Part shown: positions 39,401 to 54,400 of the stretch, in pieces
Numbering within the stretch: the stretch's first letter is position 1
Layout of the letters: every line of letters starts with the position of its first letter
Assembly (NCBI GenBank): GCA_949130485.1
Contig: OX422186.1
Location: forward strand, 7,316,792 to 7,380,791
Length of the DNA stretch: 64,000 nt
Direction: 5' to 3'
From: Agelas oroides
Taxonomy: Eukaryota > Porifera > Demospongiae > Agelasida > Agelasidae
The notes under the pieces: generated by a model
What the model was told of the DNA's origin: nothing
Databases searched by the model: none
The model's input: only the letters and a program-made list of their open reading frames with translations
Made by a program: the position numbers and the translations under genes

Positions 39401-42400
39401 GCCTAGCCCGGTACAAACGTTGCACTAATACAAGGTTCATATAATCCAGAAGCTATGGGAATGGAGAGTTTACAAATGGAAACCTTTTGACGGTGCAATA
39501 GGCAAACATATTTGTAAGGGCCGTCCAATGTCGCCTTCCACAGCAGCGCCATATAGTGCCGTCAATGGAAATTCGCGTACATTCGCGAGTATGTCTAGCC
39601 CGGTACAAACGTTCCACTAATGCAAGGTGCATAAAATCAAGAAGCAATGGGAATGGAGAGTCTAAAAATTCAAACCTTTTGTCGATGCAAAAGGCGCACA
39701 AATCTGTACGGGCAGTCCAATGTCGCCTTCCACAGCAGCGCCATATAGTGCCGTCAATGGAAATTCTCGTACCTTCGCGAGTATGCCTAGCCCGGTACAA
39801 ACGTTGCACTAATGCAAGGTGCATATAATCCAGAAGCTATGGGAATGGAGAGTCCAAAAATGGAAACATTTTGTCGGCGCAAAAGGCGCACAAATCTGTA
39901 CGGGCCGTCCAATGTCGCCTACCACAGCAGCGCCATATAGCGCCTTCAATGGAAATTCGCGTACATTCGCGAGTATGCCTAGACCGGTACAAACGTTGCA
40001 CTAATGCAAGGTGCATATAATCCAGAAGCTATGGGAATGGAGAGTCCAAAAATGGAAACATTTTGTCGGTGCAAAAGGCGCACAAATCTGTACGGGCCGT
40101 CCAATGTCGCCTACCACAGCAGCGCCATATAGTGCCGTCAATGAAAATTCTCGAACATTCGCGAGTATGCCTAGCCCGGTACAAACGTTGCACTAATGCA
40201 AGGTGCATATAATCCAGAAGCTATGGGAATGGAGAGTTTAAAAATGGAAACCTTTTGTCGGTGCAAAAGGCGCACAAAGTTGTACAGGCCGTCCAATATC
40301 GCCTTCCTCAGCAGCGCCATATACTGCCGTCAAAGGAAATTCGCGTACATTCGCGAGTATGCCTAGTCAGGTACAAACGTTGCACTAATGCAAGGTGCAT
40401 ATAATCCAGAAGCTATGGGAATGGAGAGTTTAAAAATGGAATCCTTTTGTCGGTGCAATGGGCGCACAAAGCTGTACGGGTCGTCCAATGTCGCCTTCCA
40501 CAGCAGCGCCATATAGTGCCGTCATTGGAAATTCTCGTACATTCGCGAGTATGCCTAGCCCGGTACAAACGTTGCACTAATGCAAGGTTCATATAATCCA
40601 GAAGCTATGGGAAAGGAGAGTTTAAAAATGGAAACCTTTTGTCGGTGCAAAAGGTGCAGAAAGTTGTACGGGCCGTCCAATGTCGACTTCCCCAGCAGCG
40701 CCATATAGTGCCGTCAATGAAAATTCTCGTACATTCGCGAGTATGCCTAGCCCGGTACAAACGTTGCACTAATACAAGGTGCATATAATCCAGAAGCTAT
40801 GGGAATGGAGAGTTTAAAAATGGAAACCTTTTGTCGGTGCAAAAGGTGCACAAATTTGTACGGGCCGTCCAATGTCGACTTCCCCAGCAGCGCCATATAG
40901 TGCCGTCAATGGAAATTCGCGTACATTCGCGAGTATGCCTAGACCGGTACAAACGTTGCACTAATACAAGGTGCATATAATCCAGAAGCTATGGGAATGG
41001 AGAGTTTAAAATTGGAAACCTTTTATCGGTGCAAAGGGAGCACAAAGCTGTACCGGCCTTCCAATGTCGCTTCCACAGAAGCGCCATATAGTACCGTCAA
41101 TGAAAATTCTCGTATATTCGCGAGTATGCCTAGCCCGGTACAAACGTTGCACTAATACAAGGTTCATATAATCCAGAAGCTATGGGAATGGAGAGTTTAC
41201 AAATGGAAACCTTTTGACGGTGCAATAGGCAAACAAATTTGTAAGGGCCGTCCAATGTCGCCTTCCACAGCAGCGCCATATAGTGCCGTCAATGGAAATT
41301 CGCGTACATTCGCGAGTATGTCTAGCCCGGTACAAACGTTCCACTAATGCAAGGTGCATATAATCAAGAAGCAATGGGAATGGAGAGTCTAAAAATTCAA
41401 ACCTTTTGTCGATGCAAAAGGCGCACAAATCTGTACGGGCAGTCCAATGTCGCCTTCCACAGCAGCGCCATATAGTGCCGTCAATGGAAATTCTCGTACT
41501 TTCGCGAGTATGCCTAGCCCGGTACAAACGTTGCACTAATGCAAGGTGCATATAATCCAGAAGCTATGGGAATGGAGAGTCCAAAAATGGAAACATTTTG
41601 TCGGCGCAAAAGGCGCACAAATCTGTACGGGCCGTCCAATGTCGCCTACCACAGCAGCGCCATATAGCGCCGTCAATGAAAATTCTCGTATTTTCGCGAG
41701 TATGCCTAGCCCGGTACAAACGTTGCACTAATGCAAGGTTCATATAATCCAGAAGCTATGGGAAAGGAGAGTTTAAAAATGAAAACCTTTTATCGGTGCA
41801 AAAGGTGCACAAAGTTGTACGGACCGTCCAATGTCGCCTTCACACGCAGCGCCATATAGTGCCGTCAATGGAAATTAGCGTACATTCGCGAGTACTCCTA
41901 GCCCGGTACAAACGTTGCACTAATGCAAGGTGAATATAATCCAGAAGCTATGGGAATGGAGAGTTTAAAAATGGAAACATTTTGTCGGTGCAAAGGGCGC
42001 ACAAAATTCTACGGGCCGTCCAATGTCGCCTTCCACAGCAGCGCCATATACTGCCGTCAATGAAAATTCTCGTACATTCGCGAGTATGCCTAGCCCGTTA
42101 CAAACCTTGCACTAATGCAAGATGCATATAATCCAGAAGCAATGGGAATGGAGAGTTTCAAATTGGAAACCTTTTATCGGTGCAAAGGGAGCACAAAGCT
42201 GTACCGGCCTTCCAATGTCGCTTCCACAGCAGCGCCATATAGTGCCGTCAATGGAAATTCGCGTACATTCGCGAGTATGCCTAGACCGGTACAAACGTTG
42301 CACTAATGCAAGGTGCATATAATCCAGAAGCTATGGGAATGGAGAGTCCAAAAATGGAAACATTTTGTCGGTGCAAAAGGCGCACAAATCTGTACGGGCC

Positions 42401-45400
42401 GTCCAATGTCGCCTACCACAGCAGCGCCATATAGTGCCGTCAATGAAAATTCTCGAACTTTCGCGAGTATGCCTAGCCCGGTACAAACGTTGCACTAATG
42501 CAAGGTGCATATAATCCAGAAGCTTTGGGAATGGAGAGTTTAAAAATGGAAACCTTTTGTCGGTGCAAAAGGCGCACAAAGTTGTACGGGCCGTCCAATG
42601 TCGCCTTCCTCAGCAGCGCCATATAGTGCCGTCAATGAAAATTCTCGTACATTCGCGTGTATGCCTAGCCCGGTACAAACGTTTCACTAATGCAAGGTTC
42701 ATATAATCCAGAAGCTATGGGAATGGAGAGTTTAAAAATGGAATCCTTTTGTCGGTGCAACGGGCGCACAAAGCTGTATGGGTCGTCCAATGTCGCCTTC
42801 CCCGGCAGCAACATATAGTGCCGTCAATGGAAATTCTCGTACTTTCGCGAGTATGCCTAACCCGGTACAAACGTTGCACTAATACAAGGTGCATATAAAC
42901 CAGAAGCTTTGGGAATGGAGAGTTTAAAAATGGAATCCTTTTGTCGGTGCAATGGGCGCACAAAGCTGTACGGGTCGTCCAATGTCGCCTTCCCCAGCAG
43001 CACCATATAGTGCCGTCATTGGAAATACTCGTACTTTCGCGAGTATGCTTAGCCCGGTGCAAACGTTGCACTAATGCAAGGTTCATATAATCCAGAAGCT
43101 ATGGGAAAGGAGAGTTTAAAAATGGAAACCTTTTGTCGGTGCAAAAGGTGCACAAAGTTGTACGGACCGTCCAATGCAGACTTCCTCAGCAGCGCCATAT
43201 AGTGCTGTCAATGGAAATTCGCGTACATTCGAGAGTATGCATAGCCTGGTACAAACGTTGCACTAATACAAGGTGCATATAATCCAGAAGCTATGGCAAT
43301 GGAGAGTTTAAAAATGGAAACCTTTTGTCGGTGCAAAGGGAGCACAAAGCTTTACCGGCCTTCCAATGTCGCCTTCCACAGCAGCGCCATATAGTGCCGT
43401 CAATGAAAATTCTCGTACTTTCGCGAGTATGCCTAGCCCGGTACAAACGTTCCACTAATGCAAGGTTCATATAATCCAGAAGCTATGGGAATGGAGAGTT
43501 TAAAAATGGAATCCTTTTGACGGTGCAATGGGCGAACAAAGCTGTACGGGTCGTCCAATGTCGCCTTCCCCAGCAGCGCCATATAGTGCCGTCAATGAAA
43601 ATTCTAGTACTTTCGCGAGTATGCCTAGTCCGGTACAAACGTTGCACTAATGCAAGATGCATATAATCCAGAAGCTATGGGAAAGGAGAGTTTAAAAATG
43701 GAAACCTTTTGTCGGTGCAAAAGGTGCACAAAGTTGTACGGTCCGTCCAATGTCGACTTCCCCAGCAGCGCCATATAGTGCTGTCAAAGAAATTCGCGTA
43801 TATTCGCGAGTGTGCATAGCCCGGTACAAACGTTGCACTAATACAAGGTGCATATAATCCAGAAGCTATGGGAATGGAGAGTTTAAAAATGGAAACCTTT
43901 TGTCGGTGCAAAATGAGCACAAAGCTGTACCGGCCTTCCAATGTCGCCTTCCACAGCAGCGCCATATAGTGCTGTCAATGGAAATTCTCGTACTTTCGCG
44001 AGTATGCCTAGCCCGGTACAAACGTTGCACTAATGCAAGGTTCATATAATCCAGAAGCTATGGGAAAGGAGAGTTTAAAAATGGAAACCTTTTGTCGGTG
44101 CAAAAGGTGCACAAAGTTGTACGGGCCGTCCAATGTCGACTTCCCCAGCAGCGCCATATAGTGCTGTCAATGGAAATTAGCGTACATTCGCGAGTACGCA
44201 TAGCCTGGTAGAAACGTTGCACTAATACAAGGTGCATATAATCCAGAAGCTATGGGAATGGAGAGTTTAAAAATGGAATCCTTTTTTCGGTGCAAAGGGA
44301 GCACAAAGCTGTACCGGCCTTCCAATGTCGCCTTCCACAGCAGCGCCATATAGTGCCGTCAATGAAAATTCTCGTACTTTCGCGAGTATGCCTAGCCCGG
44401 TACAAACGTTGCACTAATGCAAGGTTCATATAATCCAGAAGCTATGGGAAAGGAGAGTTTAAAAATGGAAACCTTTTGTCGGTGCAAATAGTGCACAAAG
44501 TTGTACGGGCCGTCCAATGTCGCCTTCCCCAGCAGCGCCATATAGTGCCGTCAATGGAAATTTGCGTACATTCGCGAGTGTGCCTTGCCCGGTACAAACG
44601 TTGCACTAATACAAGGTGCATATAATCCAGAAGCTATGGGAATGGAAAGTTTAAAAATGGAATCCTTTTGTCGGTGCAATGGGCGCACAAAGCTGTACGG
44701 GTCGTCCAATTTCGCCTTCCCCAGCAGCGCCATATAGTGCCGTCAATGGAAATTCTCGTACATTCGCGAGATTGCCTAGCCCGGTACAAACGTTGCACTA
44801 ATGCAAGGTGCATATAATCCAGAAGCTATGGGAATGGAGAGTTTAAAAATGGAATCCTTTTCTCGGTGCAATGGGCGCACAAAGCTGTACGGGTCGTCCA
44901 ATCTCGCCTTCCCCAACAGCGCCATATAGTGCCGTCAATGGAAATTCTCGTACTATCGCGTGTATGCCTAGCCCGGTACAAACGTTGCACTAATGCAAGG
45001 TTCATATAATCCAGAAGCTATGGGAAAGGACAGTTTAAAAATGGAAACCTTTTGTCGGTGCAATGGGCGCACAAACCTGTACGTGTCGTCCAATGTCGCC
45101 TTCCCCAGCAGCGACATATAGTGCCGTCAATGGAAATTCTCGTACTTTCGCGAGTATGCCTAGCCCGGTACAAACGTTGCACTAATGCAAGGTTCATATA
45201 ATCCAGAAGCTATGGGAATGGAGAGTTTAAAAATGGAATCCTTTTGTCGGTGCAATGGGCGCACAAAGTTGTACGGGTCGTCCAATGTCGCCTTCCCCAG
45301 CAGCGCCATATAGTGCCGTCAATGGAAATTCTCGTACTTTCGCGAGTATGCCTAGCCCGGTACAAACGTTGCACTAATGCAAGGTTCATATAATCCAGAA

Positions 45401-48400
45401 GCTATGGGAAAGGAGAGTTTAAAAATGGAAACCTTTTGTCGGTGCAAAAGGTGCACAAAGTTGTACGGTCCGTCCAATGTCGACTTCCCCATCAGCGCCA
45501 TATAGTGCTGTCAATGAAAATTCTCGTACTTTCTCGAGTATGCCTAGCCCGGTACAAACGTTGCACTAATGCAAGGTTCATATAATCCAGAAGCTATGGG
45601 AAAGGAGAGTTTAAAAATGGAAACCTTTTGTCGGTGCAAAAGGCTCACAAACTTGTACGGGCCGTCCAAAGTCGCCTTCCACAGCAGCGCCATATAGTGC
45701 CGTCAATGAAAATTCTAGTACCTACGCGAGTATGCCTAGCCCGGTACAAACGTTGTCCCACTCCACTATCTATGGTTGCACTAATGCAAGGTTCATATAA
45801 TCAAGAAGCTATGGGAAAGGAGAGTTTAAAAATGGAAACCTTCTGTCGGTGCAAAAGGTGCACAAAGTTGTACGGGCCGTCCAATGTCGACTTCCCCAGC
45901 AGCGCCATATAGTGCCGTCAAAGGAAATTCGCGTACATTCGCGAGTATGCATAGCCCGGTACAAACGTTGCACTAATGCAAGGTGCATATAATCCAGAAG
46001 CTATGGGAATGGAGAGTGTAAAAATGGAAATCTTTTGTCGGTGCAAAAGGCTCACAAACTTGTACGGGCCGTCCAAAGTCGCCTTCCCCAGCTGCGACAT
46101 ATAGTGCCTCAATGGAAATTCGCGTACATTCGCGAGTATGCCTAGCCCGGTACAAACGTTGCACTAATGCAAGGTGCATATAATCCAGAAGCTATGGGAA
46201 TGGAGAGTTTAAAAATTGCTTGCTTTTTTCGGTGCAAAAGGCGCACAAAGCTGTACCGGCCGTCCAATGTCGCCTTCCACAGCAGCGCCATGTAGTGCCG
46301 TCAATGGAAATTCGCGTACATTCTCGAGTATGCCTAGCCCGGTAGAAACGTTGCACTAATGCAAGGTGCGTATAATCCAGAAGCTATGGGAATGGAGAGT
46401 CTAAAAATGGAAACCTTTTGTCGGTGCAAAAGGTGCACAAAGCTGTACGGGCCATCCAACATCGCTTTCGACAGCAGCGCCATATGGTGCCGTCAGTGGA
46501 AATTCGCGTACATTCGCGAGTATGCCTAACCCGGTACAAACGTTGCACTAATGCAAGGTGCATATAATCCAGAAGCTATGGGAATGGAGAGTTTAAAAAT
46601 TGAATGCTTTTGTCGGTGCAAAAGGCGCACAAAGCTGTACCGGCCGTCCAATGTCGCCTTCCACAGCAGCGCCATATAGTGCAGTCAATGGAAATTCGCG
46701 TACATTCGCGAGGATGCCTAGCCCGGTACAAACGTTGCACTAATGCAAGGTGCGTATAATCCAGAAGCTATGGGAATGGACAGTCTAAAAATGGAAACCT
46801 TTTGTCGGTGCGAAAGGCGCACAAAGTTGTACGGGACGTCCAATGTCACCTTCCACAGCAGCGCCATACAGTGCCGTCAAAGGAAATTCGCGATTATTCG
46901 CAAGTATGCCTAGCTCGGTGCAAAGGTTGCACTAACGTAAGATGCATATATTCCAGAAGCTATGGGGATGGAGAGTTTTAAAACGGAAAACTTTTTTCAG
47001 TGCAAAAGGCGCACAAAGCTGTATGCGCCGTCCAATGTTGCCTTCCACAGCAGCGCTATATAGTGACGTCAATGGAAATTCGCGTACATTCGTTAGTATG
47101 CCTAGCCCGGTACAAACGTTGCACAAATGCAAGGTGCATATAATCCAGAAACTATGTGAATGGAGAGTCTAAAAATGGAAACCTTTTGTCGGTGCAAAAG
47201 GCGCACAAAGTTATACGCGCAGTCCAATGTCGCCTTCCACAGCAGCGCCATACAGTGCAGTCAATGGAAATTCGCGTACATTCGCGAGTATGCCTAGCCC
47301 GGTACAAACGTTGCACTAATGCAAGGTACATATAATCCAGAAGCTATGGGAATGAAGAGTTTAAAAATGGAAACCTTTAGACGGTGCAAAAGGCGCACAA
47401 AGTTGTACGGGCCGTCCAGTGTCGCCTTCCACAGCAGCGCCATATAGTGCCGTCAATGAAAATTCGCGTACATTCGCGAGTATGCCTAGCCCGGTACAAA
47501 CGTTCCACTAATGCAAGGTGCATATAATCCAGAAGCTATGGGAATGGAGAGTTTAAAAATGGAAACCTTTTGTCGGTGCAAAAGGCGCACAAAGCTGTAC
47601 GGACCATCGAATGTCGCCTTCGACATCAGCGCCATCTAGTGCCGTCAATAGAAATTCGCGTACATTCGTGAGTATGGCTAGCCCGGTGCAAAGGTTGCAC
47701 TAATGTAAGGTGCATATAATCTACAAGCTATGGGAATGGAGAGTTTAAACATGGAAACCTTTAGTCGATGCAAAAGGCACACAAAGCCGTACCGGACGTC
47801 CAATGTCGCCTTCGCAGCAGCGCCAAATAGTGCCGTCAATGGAAATTTGCGTACATTGGCGAGTATGCCTAGCCCAGCACAAACGTTCCACCAATGCAAG
47901 GTGCATATAATCCAGAAGCTATGGGAATGGAGAGTTTAAAAATGGAAACCTTTTGTCGATGCAAAAGGCGCACTAAGCTGTACGGGCCGTCCAATGTCTC
48001 CATCCACAGCAGCGCCATATAGTGCCGTCAATGGAAATTCGCGTATATTCGCGAGAATGCCTAGCCCGGTACAAACGTTGCACTAATGCAAGGTGAATAT
48101 AATCCAGAAGCTATGGGAATGGAGAGTTTACAAATGGAAACCTTTTGACGGTGCAATAGGCAAACAAATTTGTAAGGGCCGTCCAATGTCGCCTTCCCCA
48201 GCAGCGCCATATAGTGACGTCAATGGAAATTCGCGTACATTCGTTAGTATGCCTAGCCCGGTACAAACGTTGCACTAATGCAAGGTTCATATAATCCAGA
48301 AGCAATGGGAATGGAGAGTTTAAAAATGGAATCCTTTTGTCGGTGCAATGGGCGCACAAAGTTGTACGGGTCGTCCAATGTCGCCTTCCCCAGCAGCGCC

Positions 48401-51400
48401 ATATAGTACCGTCAATGGAAATTCTCGTAATTTCGCGAGTATGCCTAGCCCGGTACAAACGTTGCACTAACGCAAGGTTCATATAATCCAGAAGCTATGG
48501 GAAAGGAGAGTTTAAAAATGGAAACCTTCTGTCGGTGCAAAAGGTGCACAAAGTTGTACGGGCCGTCCAATGTCGACTTCCCCAGCAGCGCCATATAGTG
48601 CTGTCAATGGAAATTCGCGTACATTCGCGAGTATGCATAGCCCGGTACAAACGTTGCACTAATACAAGGTGCATATAATCCAGAAGCTATGGGAATGGAG
48701 AGTTTAAAAATGGAATACTTTTGTCGGTGCAAAAGGTGCACAAAGTTGTACGGGCCGTCCAATGTCGACTTCCCCAGCAGCGCCATATAGTGCTGTCAAT
48801 GGAAATTCGCGTATATTCGCGAGTATGCCTAGCCCGGTACAAACGTTGCACTAATACAAGGTGCATATAATCCAGAAGCTATGGGAAAGGAGAGTTTAAA
48901 AATGGAAACCTTTTGTCGGTGCAAAAGGCGCACAAAGCTGTACCGGCCTTCCAATGTCGCCTTCCCCAGCCGCGCCATATAGTGCTGTCAATGGAAATTC
49001 GTGTACATTCGCGAGTATGCATAGCCTGGTACAAACGTTGCACTAATACAAGGTGCATATAATCCAGAAGCTATGGGAATGGAGAGTTTAAAAATGGAAA
49101 CCTTTTGTCGGTGCAAACGGAGCACAAAGCTGTACCGGCCTTCCAATGTCGCCTTCCACAGCAGCGCCATATAGTGCCGTCAATGAAAATTCTCGTAATT
49201 TCGCGAGTATGCCTAGCCCGGTACAAACGTTGCACTAATGCAAGGTTCATATAATCCAGAAACTATGGGAAAGGAGAGTTTAAAAATGGAAACCTTTTGT
49301 CGGTGTAAAAGGTGCACAAAGTTGTACGGGCCGTCCAATGTCGACTTCCCCAGCAGCGCCATATAGTGCTGTCAACGAAAATTCGCGTACATTCGGGAGT
49401 ATTCCTTGCCCGGTACAAACGTTGCACTAATACAAGGTGCATATAATCCAGAAGCTATGGGAATGGAGAGTTTATAAATGGAATCCTTTTGTCGGTGCAA
49501 TGGGCGCACAAAGCTGTACGGGTCGTCCAATGTCGCCTTCCCCAGCAGCGCCAAATAGTGCCGCCAATGGAAATTCTCGTACTTTCGCGAGATTGCCTAG
49601 CCCGGTACAAACGTTGCACTAATGCAAGGTGCATATAATCCAGAAGCTATGGGAATGGAGAGTTTAAAAATGGAATCCTTTTGTCGGTGCAATGGGCGCA
49701 CAAAGCTGTACGGGTCGTCCAATGTCGCCTTCCCCAGCAGCGCCATACAGTGCCGTCAATGGAAATTCTCGTACTTTCGCGAGTATGCCTAGCCCGGTAC
49801 AAACGTTGCACTAATGCAAGGTTCATATAATCCAGAAGCTATGGGAAAGGAGAGTTTAAAAATGGAAACCTTTTGTCGGTGCAAAGGGAGCACAAACCTG
49901 TACGGGTCGTCCAAATTCGCCTTCCTCATCAGCGCCATATAGTGCCGTCAATGGAAATTCCCTTACATTTGGGAGTATGCCTAGCCTGATACAAACGTTA
50001 CACTAAGGCAAAGTGCATATAATCCAGAAGCTATGGGAATGGAGAGTTTAAAAATGGAATCCTTTTGTCGGTGCAATGGGCGCACAAAGCTGTACGGGTC
50101 GTCCAATGTCGCCTTCCCCAGAAGCGCTATATAGTGCTGTCAATGGAAATTCTCGTACTTTCGCGAGTATGCCTAGCCCGGTACAAACGTTGCACTAATG
50201 CAAGGTTCATATAATCCAGAAGCTATGGGAATGGAGAGTTTAAAAATGGAATCCTTTTGTCGGTGCAATGGGCGCACAAAGCTGTACGGGTCGTCCAATG
50301 TCGCCTTCCCCAGAAGCGCTATATAGTGCTGTCAATGGAAATTCTCGTACTTTCGCGAGTATGCCTAGCCCGGTACAAACGTTGCACTAATGCAAGGTTC
50401 ATATAATCCAGAAGCTATGGGAATGGAGAGTTTAAAAATGGAATCCTTTTCTCGGTGCAATGGGCGCACAAAGCTGTACGGGTCGTCCAATTTCGCCTTC
50501 CACAGCAGCGCCATATAGTGCCGTCAATGGAAATTATCGTACTTTCGCGAGTATGCCTAGCCCGGTACAAACGTTGCACTAATGCAAGGTGCATATAATC
50601 CAGAAGCTATGGGAATGGAGAGTTTAAAAATGGAAACCTTTTGTCGGTGCGAAAGGCGCACAAAGTTGTACGGGACGTCCAATGTCACCTTCCACAGCAG
50701 CGCCATACAGTGCCGTCAAAGGAAATTCGCGATTATTCGCAAGTATGCCTAGCTCGGTGCAAAGGTTGCACTAACATAAGATGCATATATTCCAGAAGCT
50801 ATGGGGATGGAGAGTTTTAAAACGGAAAACTTTTTTCAGTGCAAAAGGCGCACAAAGCTGTATGCGCCGTCCAATGTTGCCTTCCACAGCAGCGCTATAT
50901 AGTGACGTCAATGGAAATTCGCCTACATTCGTTAGTATGCCTAGCCCGGTACAAACGTTGCACAAATGCAAGGTGCATATAATCCAGAAACTATGTGAAT
51001 GGAGAGTCTAAAAACGGAAACCTTTTGTCGGTGCAAAAGGCGCACAAAGTTATACGCGCAGTCCAATGTCGCCTTCCACAGCAGCGCCATACAGTGCAGT
51101 TAATGGAAATTCGCGTACATTCGCGAGTATGCCTAGCCCGGTACAAACGTTGCACTAATGCAAGGTGCATATAATCCAGAAGCTATGGGAATGAAGAGTT
51201 TAAAAATGGAAACCTTTAGACGGTGCAAAAGGCGCACAAAGTTGTACGGGCCGTCCAGTGTCGCCTTCCACAGCAGCGCCATATAGTGCCGTCAATGAAA
51301 ATTCGCGTACATTCGCGAGTATGCCTAGCCCGGTACAAACGTTCCACTAATGCAAGGTGCATATAATCCAGAAGCTATGGGAATGGAGAGTTTAAAAATG

Positions 51401-54400
51401 GAAACCTTTTGTCGGTGCAAAAGGCGCACAAAGCTGTACGGACCATCGAATGTCGCCTTCGACATCAGCGCCATCTAGTGCCGTCAATAGAAATTCGCGT
51501 ACATTCGTGAGTATGGCTAGCCCGGTGCAAAGGTTGCACTAATGTAAGGTGCATATAATCTACAAGCTATGGGAATGGAGAGTTTAAACATGGAAACCTT
51601 TAGTCGATGCAAAAGGCACACAAAGCCGTACCGGACGTCCAATGTCGCCTTCGCAGCAGCGCCAAATAGTGCCGTCAATGGAAATTTGCGTACATTGGCG
51701 AGTATGCCTAGCCCAGCACAAACGTTCCACCAATGCAAGGTGCACATAATCCAGAAGCTATGGGAATGGAGAGTTTAAAAATGGAAACCTTTTGTCGATG
51801 CAAAAGGCGCACTAAGCTGTACGGGCCGTCCAATGTCTCCATCCACAGCAGCGCCATATAGTGCCGTCAATGGAAATTCGCGTATATTCGCGAGAATGCC
51901 TAGCCCGGTACAAACGTTGCACTAATGCAAGGTGAATATAATCCAGAAGCTATGGGAATGGAGAGTTTACAAATGGAAACCTTTTGACGGTGCAATAGGC
52001 AAACAAATTTGTAAGGGCCGTCCAATGTCGCCTTCCCCAGCAGCGCCATATAGTGACGTCAATGGAAATTCGCGTACATTCGTTAGTATGCCTAGCCCGG
52101 TACAAACGTTGCACTAATGCAAGGTTCATATAATCCAGAAGCAATGGGAATGGAGAGTTTAAAAATGGAATCCTTTTGTCGGTGCAATGGGCGCACAAAG
52201 TTGTACGGGTCGTCCAATGTCGCCTTCCCCAGCAGCGCCATATAGTACCGTCAATGGAAATTCTCGTAATTTCGCGAGTATGCCTAGCCCGGTACAAACG
52301 TTGCACTAACGCAAGGTTCATATAATCCAGAAGCTATGGGAAAGGAGAGTTTAAAAATGGAAACCTTCTGTCGGTGCAAAAGGTGCACAAAGTTGTACGG
52401 GCCGTCCAATGTCGACTTCCCCAGCAGCGCCATATAGTGCTGTCAATGGAAATTCGCGTACATTCGCGAGTATGCATAGCCCGGTACAAACGTTGCACTA
52501 ATACAAGGTGCATATAATCCAGAAGCTATGGGAATGGAGAGTTTAAAAATGGAATACTTTTGTCGGTGCAAAAGGTGCACAAAGTTGTACGGGCCGTCCA
52601 ATGTCGACTTCCCCAGCAGCGCCATATAGTGCTGTCAATGGAAATTCGCGTATATTCGCGAGTATGCCTAGCCCGGTACAAACGTTGCACTAATACAAGG
52701 TGCATATAATCCAGAAGCTATGGGAAAGGAGAGTTTAAAAATGGAAACCTTTTGTCGGTGCAAAAGGCGCACAAAGCTGTACCGGCCTTCCAATGTCGCC
52801 TTCCCCAGCCGCGCCATATAGTGCTGTCAATGGAAATTCGTGTACATTCGCGAGTATGCATAGCCTGGTACAAACGTTGCACTAATACAAGGTGCATATA
52901 ATCCAGAAGCTATGGGAATGGAGAGTTTAAAAATGGAAACCTTTTGTCGGTGCAAACGGAGCACAAAGCTGTACCGGCCTTCCAATGTCGCCTTCCACAG
53001 CAGCGCCATATAGTGCCGTCAATGAAAATTCTCGTAATTTCGCGAGTATGCCTAGCCCGGTACAAACGTTGCACTAATGCAAGGTTCATATAATCCAGAA
53101 ACTATGGGAAAGGAGAGTTTAAAAATGGAAACCTTTTGTCGGTGTAAAAGGTGCACAAAGTTGTACGGGCCGTCCAATGTCGACTTCCCCAGCAGCGCCA
53201 TATAGTGCTGTCAACGAAAATTCGCGTACATTCGGGAGTATTCCTTGCCCGGTACAAACGTTGCACTAATACAAGGTGCATATAATCCAGAAGCTATGGG
53301 AATGGAGAGTTTATAAATGGAATCCTTTTGTCGGTGCAATGGGCGCACAAAGCTGTACGGGTCGTCCAATGTCGCCTTCCCCAGCAGCGCCATATAGTGC
53401 CGCCAATGGAAATTCTCGTACTTTCGCGAGATTGCCTAGCCCGGTACAAACGTTGCACTAATGCAAGGTGCAAATAATCCAGAAGCTATGGGAATGGAGA
53501 GTTTAAAAATGGAATCCTTTTGTCGGTGCAATGGGCGCACAAAGCTGTACGGGTCGTCCAATGTCGCCTTCCCCAGCAGCGCCATACAGTGCCGTCAATG
53601 GAAATTCTCGTACTTTCGCGAGTATGCCTAGCCCGGTACAAACGTTGCACTAATGCAAGGTTCATATAATCCAGAAGCTATGGGAAAGGAGAGTTTAAAA
53701 ATGGAAACCTTTTGTCGGTGCAAAGGGAGCACAAACCTGTACGGGTCGTCCAAATTCGCCTTCCTCATCAGCGCCATATAGTGCCGTCAATGGAAATTCC
53801 CTTACATTTGGGAGTATGCCTAGCCTGATACAAACGTTACACTAAGGCAAAGTGCATATAATCCAGAAGCTATGGGAATGGAGAGTTTAAAAATGGAATC
53901 CTTTTGTCGGTGCAATGGGCGCACAAAGCTGTACGGGTCGTCCAATGTCGCCTTCCCCAGAAGCGCTATATAGTGCTGTCAATGGAAATTCTCGTACTTT
54001 CGCGAGTATGCCTAGCCCGGTACAAACGTTGCACTAATGCAAGGTTCATATAATCCAGAAGCTATGGGAATGGAGAGTTTAAAAATGGAATCCTTTTCTC
54101 GGTGCAATGGGCGCACAAAGCTGTACGGGTCGTCCAATTTCGCCTTCCACAGCAGCGCCATATAGTGCCGTCAATGGAAATTATCGTACTTTCGCGAGTA
54201 TGCCTAGCCCGGTACAAACGTTGCACTAATGCAAGGTGCATATAATCCAGAAGCTATGGGAATGGAGAGTTTAAAAATGGAATCCTTTTGTCGGTGCAAT
54301 GGGCGCACAAAGCTGTACGGGTCGTCCAATGTCGCCTTCCCCAGCAGCGCCATACAGTGCCGTCAATGGAAATTCTCGTACTTTCGCGAGTATGCCTAGC